64,000 bases of DNA from PBB1 sp965229345 (lineage in GTDB: Bacteria; Pseudomonadota; Gammaproteobacteria; Burkholderiales; Burkholderiaceae_C), in assembly GCA_965229345.1 (NCBI GenBank), contig OZ245872.1, positions 682,001 through 746,000 on the forward strand, given 5' to 3'. The notes below the pieces were generated by a model, which was not told the origin of the DNA, did no database searches, and saw nothing but the letters and a program-made list of their open reading frames with translations. Both the position numbers and the translations under genes were made by a program. Shown one piece after another: positions 37,929 through 46,259 of the stretch; within the stretch, counting starts at the first letter, position 1, and each line of letters starts with the position of its first letter.

Positions 37929-39026
37929 ATGTACGCACCCCTCCAAAACGACAGCTTCCTGCGCGCCTGTCTGCGCCAACCCACCGACCACACGCCCGTC
38001 TGGCTGATGCGCCAGGCCGGCCGTTACCTGCCGGAGTACCGCGCCACGCGCGCGCAGGCGGGCAGCTTCATGGGTCTGGCGACCAACACCGACTACGCCA
38101 CCGAGGTCACGCTGCAGCCCTTGGAGCGCTATGCCCTGGATGCGGCGATCCTGTTCAGCGACATCCTCACCGTGCCCGATGCGATGGGCCTGGGCCTGAG
38201 CTTCGCGATGGGTGAAGGCCCGAAGTTCGAGCGCGCAGTACGTGACGAGGCGGCGGTGGCCCAGCTCGCCGTGCCCGACATGGACAAGCTGCGCTACGTG
38301 TTCGATGCGGTCACCTCGATCCGCAAGGCGCTGAATGGCCGCGTGCCGCTGATCGGCTTCTCGGGCAGCCCGTGGACGCTGGCCTGCTACATGGTCGAGG
38401 GGGCCGGCTCGGACGACTACCGGCTGGTCAAGACGATGATGTACAGCCGCCCCGACCTGATGCACCGCATCCTGGCGGTGAACGCCGATGCGGTGGCGCT
38501 GTACCTGAACACCCAGATCGAGGCCGGTGCGCAAGCGGTGATGGTGTTCGACAGCTGGGGCGGCGTGCTGGCCGACGGCGCGTTCCAGGAATTCAGCCTG
38601 GCCTACACCCAGCGGGTGCTCAGGCAGCTCAAGCGAGAGCACGACGGCCAACGCATCCCCCACATCGTGTTCACCAAGGGTGGAGGCCTGTGGCTGGAAG
38701 AGATGGCTGCGCTGGAGCCCGATGTGCTGGGCCTGGACTGGACGGTCAACCTGAAGTCCGCGCGCGCGCGGGTGGGCAGCCGGGTCGCGCTGCAAGGCAA
38801 TCTCGACCCGAACGTGCTGTTTGCGAACCCGGACCAGATTCGCGCTGAAGTGACCAAGACGCTGGAGAGCTTCGGCGCGCCGGGCCCCGTGGGCAGCAAC
38901 GGCACGGTGGACAGCCACATCTTCAACCTCGGCCATGGCATCAGCCAGCACACGCCGCCGGAGAGCGTGACCGCGCTGGTCGATGCGGTGCATGAGGTGT
39001 CACGCCGCCTGCGGCAGCCCGGCTGA
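37929..39026 (+). CDS. hemE: uroporphyrinogen decarboxylase
   Basis: HemE decarboxylates uroporphyrinogen III to coproporphyrinogen III in heme synthesis. The 365-residue product has the N-terminal signature TPVWLMRQAGRYLPEYRAT near residue 23, the active-site loop ILFSDILTVPDAMGLGLSF near 77, and GFSGSPWTLACYMVEGAGS near 144. The ATG at 37929 gives the standard N-terminus. A 375-bp AT-rich intergenic region with a terminator-like hairpin follows. Confidence 0.96.
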   Translation: MYAPLQNDSFLRACLRQPTDHTPVWLMRQAGRYLPEYRATRAQAGSFMGLATNTDYATEVTLQPLERYALDAAILFSDILTVPDAMGLGLSFAMGEGPKFERAVRDEAAVAQLAVPDMDKLRYVFDAVTSIRKALNGRVPLIGFSGSPWTLACYMVEGAGSDDYRLVKTMMYSRPDLMHRILAVNADAVALYLNTQIEAGAQAVMVFDSWGGVLADGAFQEFSLAYTQRVLRQLKREHDGQRIPHIVFTKGGGLWLEEMAALEPDVLGLDWTVNLKSARARVGSRVALQGNLDPNVLFANPDQIRAEVTKTLESFGAPGPVGSNGTVDSHIFNLGHGISQHTPPESVTALVDAVHEVSRRLRQPG

Positions 39027-39140
39027 GCCGACGCACCAGATCGAGGCAGGCGCTGAGCGTTTCAGCGCTTGAATTTTCCGGTGAGTGAGTGCTCAGGCAT
39101 TGACTTATCCCCATTTTTCCTGTTTGACGCAGGCCTCGGT

Positions 39141-39175
39141 ACTGCTGCTGCAATGCAGCAGCAGTATTTATTTAT
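39141..39175 (+). terminator. hairpin after hemE, probable terminator
   Basis: ACTGCTGCTG / CAGCAGCAGT forms a perfect 10-bp stem with a CAATG loop, followed by ATTTATTTATT. The T-run is interrupted, so termination may be partial. Confidence 0.6.
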
Positions 39176-39292
39176 TCGTCGCTAAGTTGTTGATTTCATT
39201 AGCCTCGGAACCCTGCCCTCAAAGTGGGCAATCCAAGGCCAAGCCCCATGAATCAAGGATTTAGCGTCGCTTTGCGTAGCTTACCCACAAAG

Positions 39293-39301
39293 TTATCCAC
39301 A
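39293..39301 (+). promoter_or_regulatory. perfect DnaA box
   Basis: TTATCCACA is identical to the strong DnaA-binding consensus. It lies about 100 bp before the priA start codon, together with weaker boxes on both sides. Confidence 0.65.
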
Positions 39302-39401
39302 CATTGGGTGGATAGATCGAAAAGACCAACTAAATCAGTAACTTACTGGTCATGTCTGAGAAAAGATCGAGCTTTCCCGCCTAACTCAGAGGTTGACAGC
39401 G

Positions 39402-41498
39402 ATGTCTGAAAGTCTCTCGCTGCAGGTGGCGGTGGATGCGCCGGCGCATACCTCGCTGCGTGCGCCGTTGACCTACCTCAGCGAGTCAGCCCTGGCGCCA
39501 GGCACGCTGGTGCGCGTGCCGTTCGGCGCCCGCGAAGTCACCGGTGTGGTGTGGGCAGGCGAGTCCTCGACCGATGGGCGGGCAGGGGATCCGGACCTGG
39601 GCCTGCGAACACTGCAGCACGCGCTGTCCTCGCTGCCGCCGCTCGGCGCCGCCTGGCGCCGGTTGGTCGACTTCACGGCGGCCTACTACCAGCGCGGCAT
39701 CGGCGAAGTCGCGCTCTCGGTGCTGCCCCCCGAGCTGCGCAAGCTCGACGATGCGCAGATACGCCAGCGCATCGCACGGCTGCACAAGGCGCTGGCGGTG
39801 TCGCAGACCGCCACGCAATCGGCTGCGGCCCAGCCCGAACTCGACGCCGCGCAAACGCGGGTGCTGGACGATCTTCGTTCGGCACAAGGCTCGGCCGTGG
39901 CGCCGACCGTGCTGCTGCACGGCGTCACCGGCAGCGGCAAGACCGAGATCTACCTGCGTGCGGCGGCCGAGGCGCTGGCGCAGGGCCGGCAGGCGCTGGT
40001 GCTGGTGCCCGAGATCAACCTGACGCCGCAGCTCGAAGCCCGCTTTGCCGAACGCTTTGCCGGGCGGCACATCGTGGCCATGCACAGCGGGCTGACGCCG
40101 GCGCAGCGGCTGCGCAGTTGGCTGGCCGCGCACCTCGGGCTGGCCGACCTGGTGCTGGGCACCCGGCTGGCGGTGTTCGCGTCGCTGCCGCGGCTCGGGC
40201 TGATCGTCGTCGACGAGGAGCATGACCCGTCGTACAAGCAGCAGGAGGGCGCCCGCTACTCGGCACGCGACCTGGCGGTCTACCGCGGCAAGCTCGAAGG
40301 GGCCATGGTGCTGCTCGGCTCGGCCACGCCGTCGCTGGAAAGCTGGCAGCGCGCCGACGAAGGCCGCTATCTGCGGCTCTCGCTGCCCGCGCGCATCGGT
40401 GGTGGCGCGCTGCCGGTGGTGCGGCTGGTCGACATGACCGCGCAGCCGAAGGTCAAGGGCGGGGCTGCGCTTTCACCCCCATTGGTGGCCGCGCTGCAGC
40501 AGCGCATCGCACGCGGCGAGCAGAGCCTGGTGTTCCTGAACCGCCGCGGCTACGCGCCGGTACTGCACTGTGGCGACTGCGGCTGGAAGAGCGGCTGTCC
40601 GCATTGCAGCGCCTGGCGGGTGTTCCACAAGCTCGACCGCACGCTGCGCTGCCACCACTGCGGTCTCACCGAGCGCGTGCCGCACGCCTGCCCGGATTGC
40701 GGCAACCTCGACATTCAGCCGATCGGCCGCGGCACCGAGCGGCTGGAAGAACAACTCGCTGAACTGCTGACCCACCCCGACGGGCGTCCGGCGCGCATTG
40801 CCCGCATCGATGCCGACAGCACGCGTGGCAAAGGCGCGCTCGAAGCACAACTTGGCGCGGTTCACGCGGGCGAGGTCGATGTGCTGGTCGGCACCCAGAT
40901 GATCACCAAGGGGCACGACTTTCGCCGCATCACGCTGGTCGCCGCCATCAACCCCGACACTTCGCTGTTCAGCAGCGACTTCCGCGCGCCCGAGCGCTTG
41001 TTTGCGCTGCTGATGCAGGCGGCTGGCCGCGCTGGGCGCGATGCCGCTCAGGCATCGGCCAGCGAGATGTGGGTACAGACCTGGCATCCGCAGCACCCGT
41101 TGTATGCCGCGCTGTGCCGCCACGATTTCCACGCATTCGCCGCCTCGCAGCTCGATGAGCGCCGCATGGCGGGGTTGCCGCCGCATTCGCACCTGGCACT
41201 GCTGCGCGCCGAGGCCCGTACATCTGAAGCGGCACGCGGTTTCCTGCAAGCCGCGTCCGACGTCGCCGACGCCATGGCGGAGGCGGCCGGCGTGACGCTG
41301 TACCCGCCGGTGCCGACGCCGATCGCACGGGTGGCCAATGTCGAGCGGATGCAGATGCTGATCGAATCCCCGTCCCGGCAGGTTCTGCAGCGCTTCCTGG
41401 CCGATTGGCTGCCCGCACTGCATGACCGGCGGCGCGAGCGCGCTGCGGATCAGCGCATCCTGCGCTGGGCGATCGACGTCGATCCGCTGGCGATCTGA
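39402..41498 (+). CDS. priA: primosomal protein N' (replication restart helicase PriA)
   Basis: PriA reloads the replisome at collapsed forks. The 698-residue product has an N-terminal 3'-DNA-end-binding domain (about 1-105). The helicase core has Walker A LLHGVTGSGKTEIYLR near residue 170 and the DEEH box VVDEEHDPSYKQQEGARYSA near 267. The zinc module has paired cysteines (CGDCGWKSGCPHCSAW near 391, then CHHCGLTERVPHACPDCG). The C-terminal motif MLMQAAGRAGRD near 540 is present. I chose the ATG at 39402, with GAGG 13 bases upstream; an in-frame TTG lies at 39393. All motifs are intact. Confidence 0.95.
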   Translation: MSESLSLQVAVDAPAHTSLRAPLTYLSESALAPGTLVRVPFGAREVTGVVWAGESSTDGRAGDPDLGLRTLQHALSSLPPLGAAWRRLVDFTAAYYQRGIGEVALSVLPPELRKLDDAQIRQRIARLHKALAVSQTATQSAAAQPELDAAQTRVLDDLRSAQGSAVAPTVLLHGVTGSGKTEIYLRAAAEALAQGRQALVLVPEINLTPQLEARFAERFAGRHIVAMHSGLTPAQRLRSWLAAHLGLADLVLGTRLAVFASLPRLGLIVVDEEHDPSYKQQEGARYSARDLAVYRGKLEGAMVLLGSATPSLESWQRADEGRYLRLSLPARIGGGALPVVRLVDMTAQPKVKGGAALSPPLVAALQQRIARGEQSLVFLNRRGYAPVLHCGDCGWKSGCPHCSAWRVFHKLDRTLRCHHCGLTERVPHACPDCGNLDIQPIGRGTERLEEQLAELLTHPDGRPARIARIDADSTRGKGALEAQLGAVHAGEVDVLVGTQMITKGHDFRRITLVAAINPDTSLFSSDFRAPERLFALLMQAAGRAGRDAAQASASEMWVQTWHPQHPLYAALCRHDFHAFAASQLDERRMAGLPPHSHLALLRAEARTSEAARGFLQAASDVADAMAEAAGVTLYPPVPTPIARVANVERMQMLIESPSRQVLQRFLADWLPALHDRRRERAADQRILRWAIDVDPLAI

Positions 41499-41550
41499 AC
41501 CCGATGCACGCCGATCGGCGCGCGAACCGCGGCGTCGCGGCGCTCAGCCG

Positions 41551-41715
41551 TCAGATCGCGACCATCTCGAAATCGGCCTTCGACACGCCGCAGTCCGGGC
41601 ACTCCCAGTTCGCGGGCACATCGGCCCACAAGGTGCCGGCGGGAATCCCGTCTTCCGGCATGCCGAGGGCCTCGTCGTAGATGAAGCCGCACACCAGGCA
41701 TACGTACTGTTTCAT
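41551..41715 (-). CDS. rubredoxin
   Basis: The 54-residue iron protein starts MKQYVCLVCGFIYDEALGMP and ends PANWECPDCGVSKADFEMV. The two CxxC pairs (CLVCG at 6-10 and CPDCG at 39-43) bind one iron, and the spacing and length are those of classical rubredoxins. It carries single electrons, for example to oxidases or peroxide- and superoxide-reducing enzymes. It lies between priA (convergent) and katG, on the same strand as katG but after katG's terminator, so it probably has its own promoter. Neighbouring katG hints at oxidative-stress defence; this is inference. Confidence 0.93.
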   Translation of the reverse strand: MKQYVCLVCGFIYDEALGMPEDGIPAGTLWADVPANWECPDCGVSKADFEMVAI

Positions 41716-41790
41716 GGATCGGGTCTCGCGCTGTCGATGGAGGAAAGCGTGATTCTGCTCGGGCCCGCCGGCGCGGTCCGAGCGCCCACG

Positions 41791-41818
41791 AAAAAGGGCG
41801 GCATCGCTGCCGCCCTTC
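41791..41818 (-). terminator. Rho-independent terminator of katG
   Basis: On the minus strand, AAGGGCGGCAG / ATGCCGCCCTT forms a stem with a short loop and is followed by five T residues, 22 bases after the katG stop. Confidence 0.88.
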
Positions 41819-41839
41819 TGGCGCTGGCCGTTGTCGACC

Positions 41840-44053
41840 TCAGGCGAGGTCGTAACGATCGAGGTTCATCACCTTGGCCCAGGCGGCGACGAAGTCGTTG
41901 ACGAACTTGCCGTGAGCATCGTTCGTGGCATAGACCTCGGCCAGTGCGCGCAGCTGCGAGTTCGAGCCGAAGACCAGATCGACCACCGTGCCCGTCCACT
42001 TGATCTGGCCCGTGGCCCGGTCGCGGCCTTCCAGCACGGCCGGGTCGGCCGCAGACTTCTGCCACGCCGTGCGCATGTCGAGCAGGTTGACGAAGAAGTC
42101 GTTGGTCAGCGTCTCGGGGCGCTGGGTGAAGACGCCATGAGGGGCCTTTCCGACGTTGGCGTTCAAGGCGCGCAGCCCACCGATCAGCACCGTCATCTCC
42201 GGCGCGCTCAGCGTCAGCAGCTGGGCCTTGTCGATCAGCAACTCAGCCGCCGATCCCTCGAGCCCCGGGCGCAGGTAGTTGCGGAAGCCGTCGGCCTGCG
42301 GTTCCAGCGGGGCAAACGAATGCGCATCGGTCTGCGCCTGCGTCGCGTCGGTGCGGCCCGGGCTGAACGGCACCGTCACCGCCACGCCGGCCTTCTTGGC
42401 GGCTGCTTCGATGGCGGCGGCACCCCCCAGCACGATCACATCGGCCAGCGAGACCTTCTTGCCGCCCGATGGCGCCGCATTGAACTCCTTCTGGACCGCT
42501 TCCAGCTTGGCGAGCACGGTTGCCAGCTCGGCGGGCTGATTGACCGCCCAGTCCTTCTGCGGGGCCAGGCGGATGCGTGCGCCATTGGCCCCGCCCCGCT
42601 TGTCGCTGCCGCGGAAGGTCGAGGCCGATGCCCAGGCGGTGGTCACCAGCTGCGAGATGCTCAGCCCCGACGCGAGCAGCTTCGACTTGAGCGTGGCGAC
42701 GTCGGCGTCGTTGATCAGCGGGTGGTCGACCTCGGGCACCGGGTCCTGCCAGATCAGCACCTCCTTCGGAACCAGCTTGCCGAGGTAGCGGGCGCGCGGG
42801 CCCATGTCGCGGTGGGTCAGCTTGAACCAGGCGCGGGCGAAGGCATCGGCGAAGGCCTGCGGGTTCTGGTGGAAGCGGCGCGAGATCTTCTCGTAGGCCG
42901 GGTCGAAGCGCAGCGACAGGTCGGCCGTGGTCATCATCGGCGGGCTCTTCTTCGACGGGTCGTGGGCATCCGGAATCAGGTGCTCGGGCTTGCAGTTCTT
43001 CGGCGTCCACTGATGAGCGCCAGCCGGGCTCTTGGTGAGTTCCCATTCGTAGCCGAACAGCATGTCGAAGTAGCCCATGTCCCAGGTGGTGGGGTTGGGT
43101 TTCCAGGCGCCTTCGATGCCACTTGTGATGGCGTGTGCGCCTTTGCCACTGCCGAAGCTGTTCGCCCAGCCGAAGCCCTGTTGTTCGATGGCAGCGCCTT
43201 CGGGCTCGGCACCCACGTGGCTTTCCGGGCCGGCGCCGTGCGCCTTGCCGAAGGTGTGGCCGCCGGCCACCAGGGCGACGGTTTCTTCATCGTCCATCGC
43301 CATGCGGGCGAAGGTCTCACGCACATCGCGGCCCGAGGCCACCGGATCGGGGTGGCCGTCCGGGCCTTGCGGGTTGACGTAGATCAGGCCCATCTGCACC
43401 GCAGCCAGCGGGTTGGCCAGTTCGCGGTCGCCCGAGTAGCGGCTGTCGGGTTGGTCGCTGGTGGCCAGCCACTGCTTTTCGCGGCCCCAATTGACGTCGT
43501 CTTCCGGCGCCCAGATGTCGGGGCGGCCGCCGGCGAAGCCGAAGGTCTTGAAGCCCATCGAGTCCATCGCCACCGTGCCGGCCAGCACGATCAGGTCGGC
43601 CCACGACAGCTTGCGGCCGTACTTCTGTTTGATCGGCCACAGCAGCCGGCGTGCCTTGTCGAGGTTGCCGTTGTCGGGCCAGCTGTTCAAAGGGGCGAAG
43701 CGCTGGTTGCCGGTGCCGGCACCGCCGCGCCCATCGGCGATGCGGTAGGTGCCCGCGGCGTGCCAGGTCATGCGAACGAAGAGGCCGCCATAGTGTCCCC
43801 AGTCGGCCGGCCACCAGTCCTGCGAATCCGTCATCAAGGCACGCAGGTCCGTCACCACGGCGTCGAGGTCGAGGGTCTTGAACTCCTGTGCATAGTTGAA
43901 ATCCGCGCCCATCGGGTCGGACTCCGCGGTGTGCTGGTGCAAGATCTTCAGGTTCAGCTGGTTGGGCCACCAGTCGGCGTTGGTCTGGCCGCTGCGGGCG
44001 GTGGCCTGGGTTTGCGAACGGCCCGCGAACGGACACTTGGCTTCGGTTGACAT
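41840..44053 (-). CDS. katG: catalase-peroxidase KatG
   Basis: This 737-residue haem enzyme removes H2O2 as catalase and peroxidase. The distal haem pocket is MTWHAAGTYRIADGRGGAG near residue 92. The proximal haem-ligand histidine lies in ALVAGGHTFGKAHGAG near 256. The N-terminal domain is the active one, and the duplicated C-terminal domain is present, giving the usual full length. I chose the ATG at 44053, which has AAGGAGATC directly upstream; an in-frame ATG at 44098 would add 15 residues without support. Upstream lie a weak promoter and an OxyR-like site, which fits peroxide induction. Confidence 0.97.
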   Translation of the reverse strand: MSTEAKCPFAGRSQTQATARSGQTNADWWPNQLNLKILHQHTAESDPMGADFNYAQEFKTLDLDAVVTDLRALMTDSQDWWPADWGHYGGLFVRMTWHAAGTYRIADGRGGAGTGNQRFAPLNSWPDNGNLDKARRLLWPIKQKYGRKLSWADLIVLAGTVAMDSMGFKTFGFAGGRPDIWAPEDDVNWGREKQWLATSDQPDSRYSGDRELANPLAAVQMGLIYVNPQGPDGHPDPVASGRDVRETFARMAMDDEETVALVAGGHTFGKAHGAGPESHVGAEPEGAAIEQQGFGWANSFGSGKGAHAITSGIEGAWKPNPTTWDMGYFDMLFGYEWELTKSPAGAHQWTPKNCKPEHLIPDAHDPSKKSPPMMTTADLSLRFDPAYEKISRRFHQNPQAFADAFARAWFKLTHRDMGPRARYLGKLVPKEVLIWQDPVPEVDHPLINDADVATLKSKLLASGLSISQLVTTAWASASTFRGSDKRGGANGARIRLAPQKDWAVNQPAELATVLAKLEAVQKEFNAAPSGGKKVSLADVIVLGGAAAIEAAAKKAGVAVTVPFSPGRTDATQAQTDAHSFAPLEPQADGFRNYLRPGLEGSAAELLIDKAQLLTLSAPEMTVLIGGLRALNANVGKAPHGVFTQRPETLTNDFFVNLLDMRTAWQKSAADPAVLEGRDRATGQIKWTGTVVDLVFGSNSQLRALAEVYATNDAHGKFVNDFVAAWAKVMNLDRYDLA

Positions 44054-44117
44054 GGCGATCTCCTTGATCTTTGGATCTGGCTGGACTGGGTCGGGCATCT
44101 CTGCAACCCGTCAATGA

Positions 44118-44146
44118 AATTTAGCGAAGCCAGCGGGCCGTGAAAA
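44118..44146 (-). promoter_or_regulatory. probable katG promoter
   Basis: On the minus strand, TTTTCA (44146-44141) and TAAATT (44123-44118) are 17 bp apart. Both match the consensus at four of six bases, as is common for activator-dependent promoters. It lies 65 bp before the katG ATG. Confidence 0.45.
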
Positions 44147-44168
44147 CTCAATTGCTGAAACTTTGTTC

Positions 44169-44183
44169 ATAGTAATTTCCTAT
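44169..44183 (-). promoter_or_regulatory. candidate OxyR-binding site upstream of katG
   Basis: ATAGTAATTTCCTAT has the OxyR dimer layout ATAG-N7-CTAT with both outer tetrads perfect. It lies about 23 bp beyond the -35 element of katG. The second adjacent dimer site expected for a full tetramer is only weakly matched. Confidence 0.45.
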
Positions 44184-44287
44184 GTCGAGGGATCTGCCCG
44201 AACGCATCCGCCTTCGCCTGCGGTGCCCCAGCCGGCGCGCTTACAGTCTGGCGCGGCGCTACGCCAAAGTTCCCAAGTGGAGTTCCC

Positions 44288-46228
44288 ATGTCCATGCGCC
44301 CTTTCGCCCTGCTGCGACGCGGTCTCAGTGCCCTGTGGTGGTTCATCGATGCCACCCGCCGCACGCTGCTGAACCTGCTGTTTCTCGCGCTGATCGCGCT
44401 GATCGCGGTGGCCCTGTTCAAGCGCGAAGCCCCGGTCCTGCAGGACAACACCGCGCTGGTGCTCGACCTGCAGGGACCGCTGGTCGAAGAGCAGTCGGGG
44501 GGTGTCCGTGACAACGCACTCGCACAGCTGCAGGGCCACGGGGTGCAGAGCACGCGGTTGCGGGATGTGCTGGCGGTGCTGGCCGCTGCCGAGACCGACC
44601 CCAACATCAGCCGCGTGGTGCTGGTGCTCGACGAATTCCAGGGCGCCGGATTGGCCGCGCTGCGCGATGTGGCGGATGCGCTCGATCGCTTCAAGGCCAG
44701 CGGCAAGACCGTCACCGCCTGGGGGTCGGGCTACGACCAGAAGCAGTACTACCTCGCCGCGCACGCGAACGAGGTGTTCCTGCACCCGCTGGGCGCGGTG
44801 TACCTGGATGGCTTCGGACGCCTGCGCAATTACTACCTCGATGCGCTCGACAAGCTGGGCGTGGGCGTCAGCCTGATCAAGGTCGGTACCTTCAAGAGTG
44901 CAGCCGAACCCTTCATCGCCAACGGCCCGTCGCCTGCGGCCACCGAAGCCGACACGCTGCTCTACAACGGTCTGTGGTCCACCTACACCGAGGGCATCGA
45001 AACCGCGCGCCAGCTGCCGCCAGGCAGCACGCAGGCACTGATCGAAGCGCTGCCCGAGCGGCTGGCGGCGGTCGATGGCGATTCGGCCCGGTTGGCGCTC
45101 GAGGCCAAGCAGGTCGATGCGCTGAAGACGCGCGATGAGCTGCGTGAGCTGATGATCGAGCGCGGCGTGCGCGACAACGAGACCAAGAGCTTCCGCCAGG
45201 TGTCGTTCGGCACTTACCTGTCGCGCCTTGCGCCCATGCAGCGCGGCGAACCCAGTGCACTTGTCACCACCCCTGCGGTGGGCATCGTCGTGGCCGAAGG
45301 CGAGATCGTCGACGGTGCGGCGCCCGCCGGCGCCGTCGGTGGCCTGTCGACCGCGGCGCTGATCCGCAAGGCGCGCGAGGACGACGCGATCAAGGCGCTG
45401 GTGCTGCGCGTCAATTCGCCCGGCGGCAGTGTGTTCGGCTCCGAACTCGTGCGCCGCGAACTGGAGCTGACCCGCGCGGCCGGCAAGCCGGTGGTGGTGT
45501 CGATGGGCAGCGTGGCGGCCTCGGGCGGCTACTGGATCTCGACCGCCTCCGACGAGGTGATGGCCGACGCGGCCACCGTCACCGGCTCGATCGGCGTCTT
45601 CGCCTTGCTGCCGAACGCGTCGCGCGCGATCGACAAGCTCGGCGTGCATGCCGAAGGCGTGACCACCACCTGGCTGGGCGCGGCGGGCGACCCGCGGCGC
45701 GAGCCCGACCCGCGCTTCATCGGCATGCTGCAGACCAGCGTCAACCACATCTATGCCGACTTCATCGGCAAGGTCGCCCAAGCGCGCAAGACCACGCCCG
45801 ACCAGATCGATGCGGTGGCGCAGGGCCGCGTGTGGACCGGCCTGCAGGCCAAGGAGCGCGGTCTGGTCGACACCCTCGGCGGGCTGAACGCCGCCATCCG
45901 CTCGGCCGCGTCGAGGGCGAAGCTGGGTGAGGGCGGTGGCACCGATGCGTCGGCGTCTGCACCGGCCTCCGGTGCGGCGGCCAAGGCGCCGGGTTACCGC
46001 ATCGTCTACATCGACCGTGAGCCGGGTCGTTTCGAGCGGCTGATCGAAGCCTTCGGTGGCGCTGCCGCCCGGGTTCTGGCTGAACACTTCGACATGCAGC
46101 TGGTGCCCGTGGGCCTGCCCGAACGCATCACCGGCCCGGTCCGCAAGGACCTGGGCTGGCTGGTCGAGCTGGTCGATGGGCGCAAGCCGTTTGCCGCCGT
46201 CACCCATTGCCTGTGTGGCGCGCCGTGA
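44288..46228 (+). CDS. sppA: signal peptide peptidase SppA, 67-kDa type
   Basis: This inner-membrane serine protease degrades released signal peptides. The 646-residue product has one N-terminal membrane anchor (residues 27-44, TLLNLLFLALIALIAVAL) and two tandem SppA domains. The catalytic lysine is in KVGTFKSAAEPF near residue 200, and the serine is in SMGSVAASGGYWISTA near 406. This is the double-domain form, like E. coli SppA, rather than the short Gram-positive form. A C-terminal extension of about 80 residues (from near 560) includes an A/S-rich linker and a domain I do not recognise (YRIVYIDREPGRFERLIEAF). Confidence 0.92.
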   Translation: MSMRPFALLRRGLSALWWFIDATRRTLLNLLFLALIALIAVALFKREAPVLQDNTALVLDLQGPLVEEQSGGVRDNALAQLQGHGVQSTRLRDVLAVLAAAETDPNISRVVLVLDEFQGAGLAALRDVADALDRFKASGKTVTAWGSGYDQKQYYLAAHANEVFLHPLGAVYLDGFGRLRNYYLDALDKLGVGVSLIKVGTFKSAAEPFIANGPSPAATEADTLLYNGLWSTYTEGIETARQLPPGSTQALIEALPERLAAVDGDSARLALEAKQVDALKTRDELRELMIERGVRDNETKSFRQVSFGTYLSRLAPMQRGEPSALVTTPAVGIVVAEGEIVDGAAPAGAVGGLSTAALIRKAREDDAIKALVLRVNSPGGSVFGSELVRRELELTRAAGKPVVVSMGSVAASGGYWISTASDEVMADAATVTGSIGVFALLPNASRAIDKLGVHAEGVTTTWLGAAGDPRREPDPRFIGMLQTSVNHIYADFIGKVAQARKTTPDQIDAVAQGRVWTGLQAKERGLVDTLGGLNAAIRSAASRAKLGEGGGTDASASAPASGAAAKAPGYRIVYIDREPGRFERLIEAFGGAAARVLAEHFDMQLVPVGLPERITGPVRKDLGWLVELVDGRKPFAAVTHCLCGAP

Positions 46229-46259
46229 TGGCTGATCTCGACGGTTCGCTCCGCGCCGC

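Larger units (their letters stand above)
39027..39401 (+). other. AT-rich 375-bp intergenic region between hemE and priA with DnaA boxes
   Basis: This stretch has no credible gene and is clearly richer in A and T than its surroundings. It contains a terminator-like hairpin (39141-39175), a perfect DnaA box TTATCCACA (39293-39301), and two one-mismatch boxes, TTATCCCCA (39105-39113) and TTACCCACA (39281-39289). A weaker inverted box lies at 39307-39315. TATCCAC (39294-39300) and GTGGATA (39308-39314) form an inverted repeat. Two GATC sites lie at 39314-39370. Confidence 0.75.
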
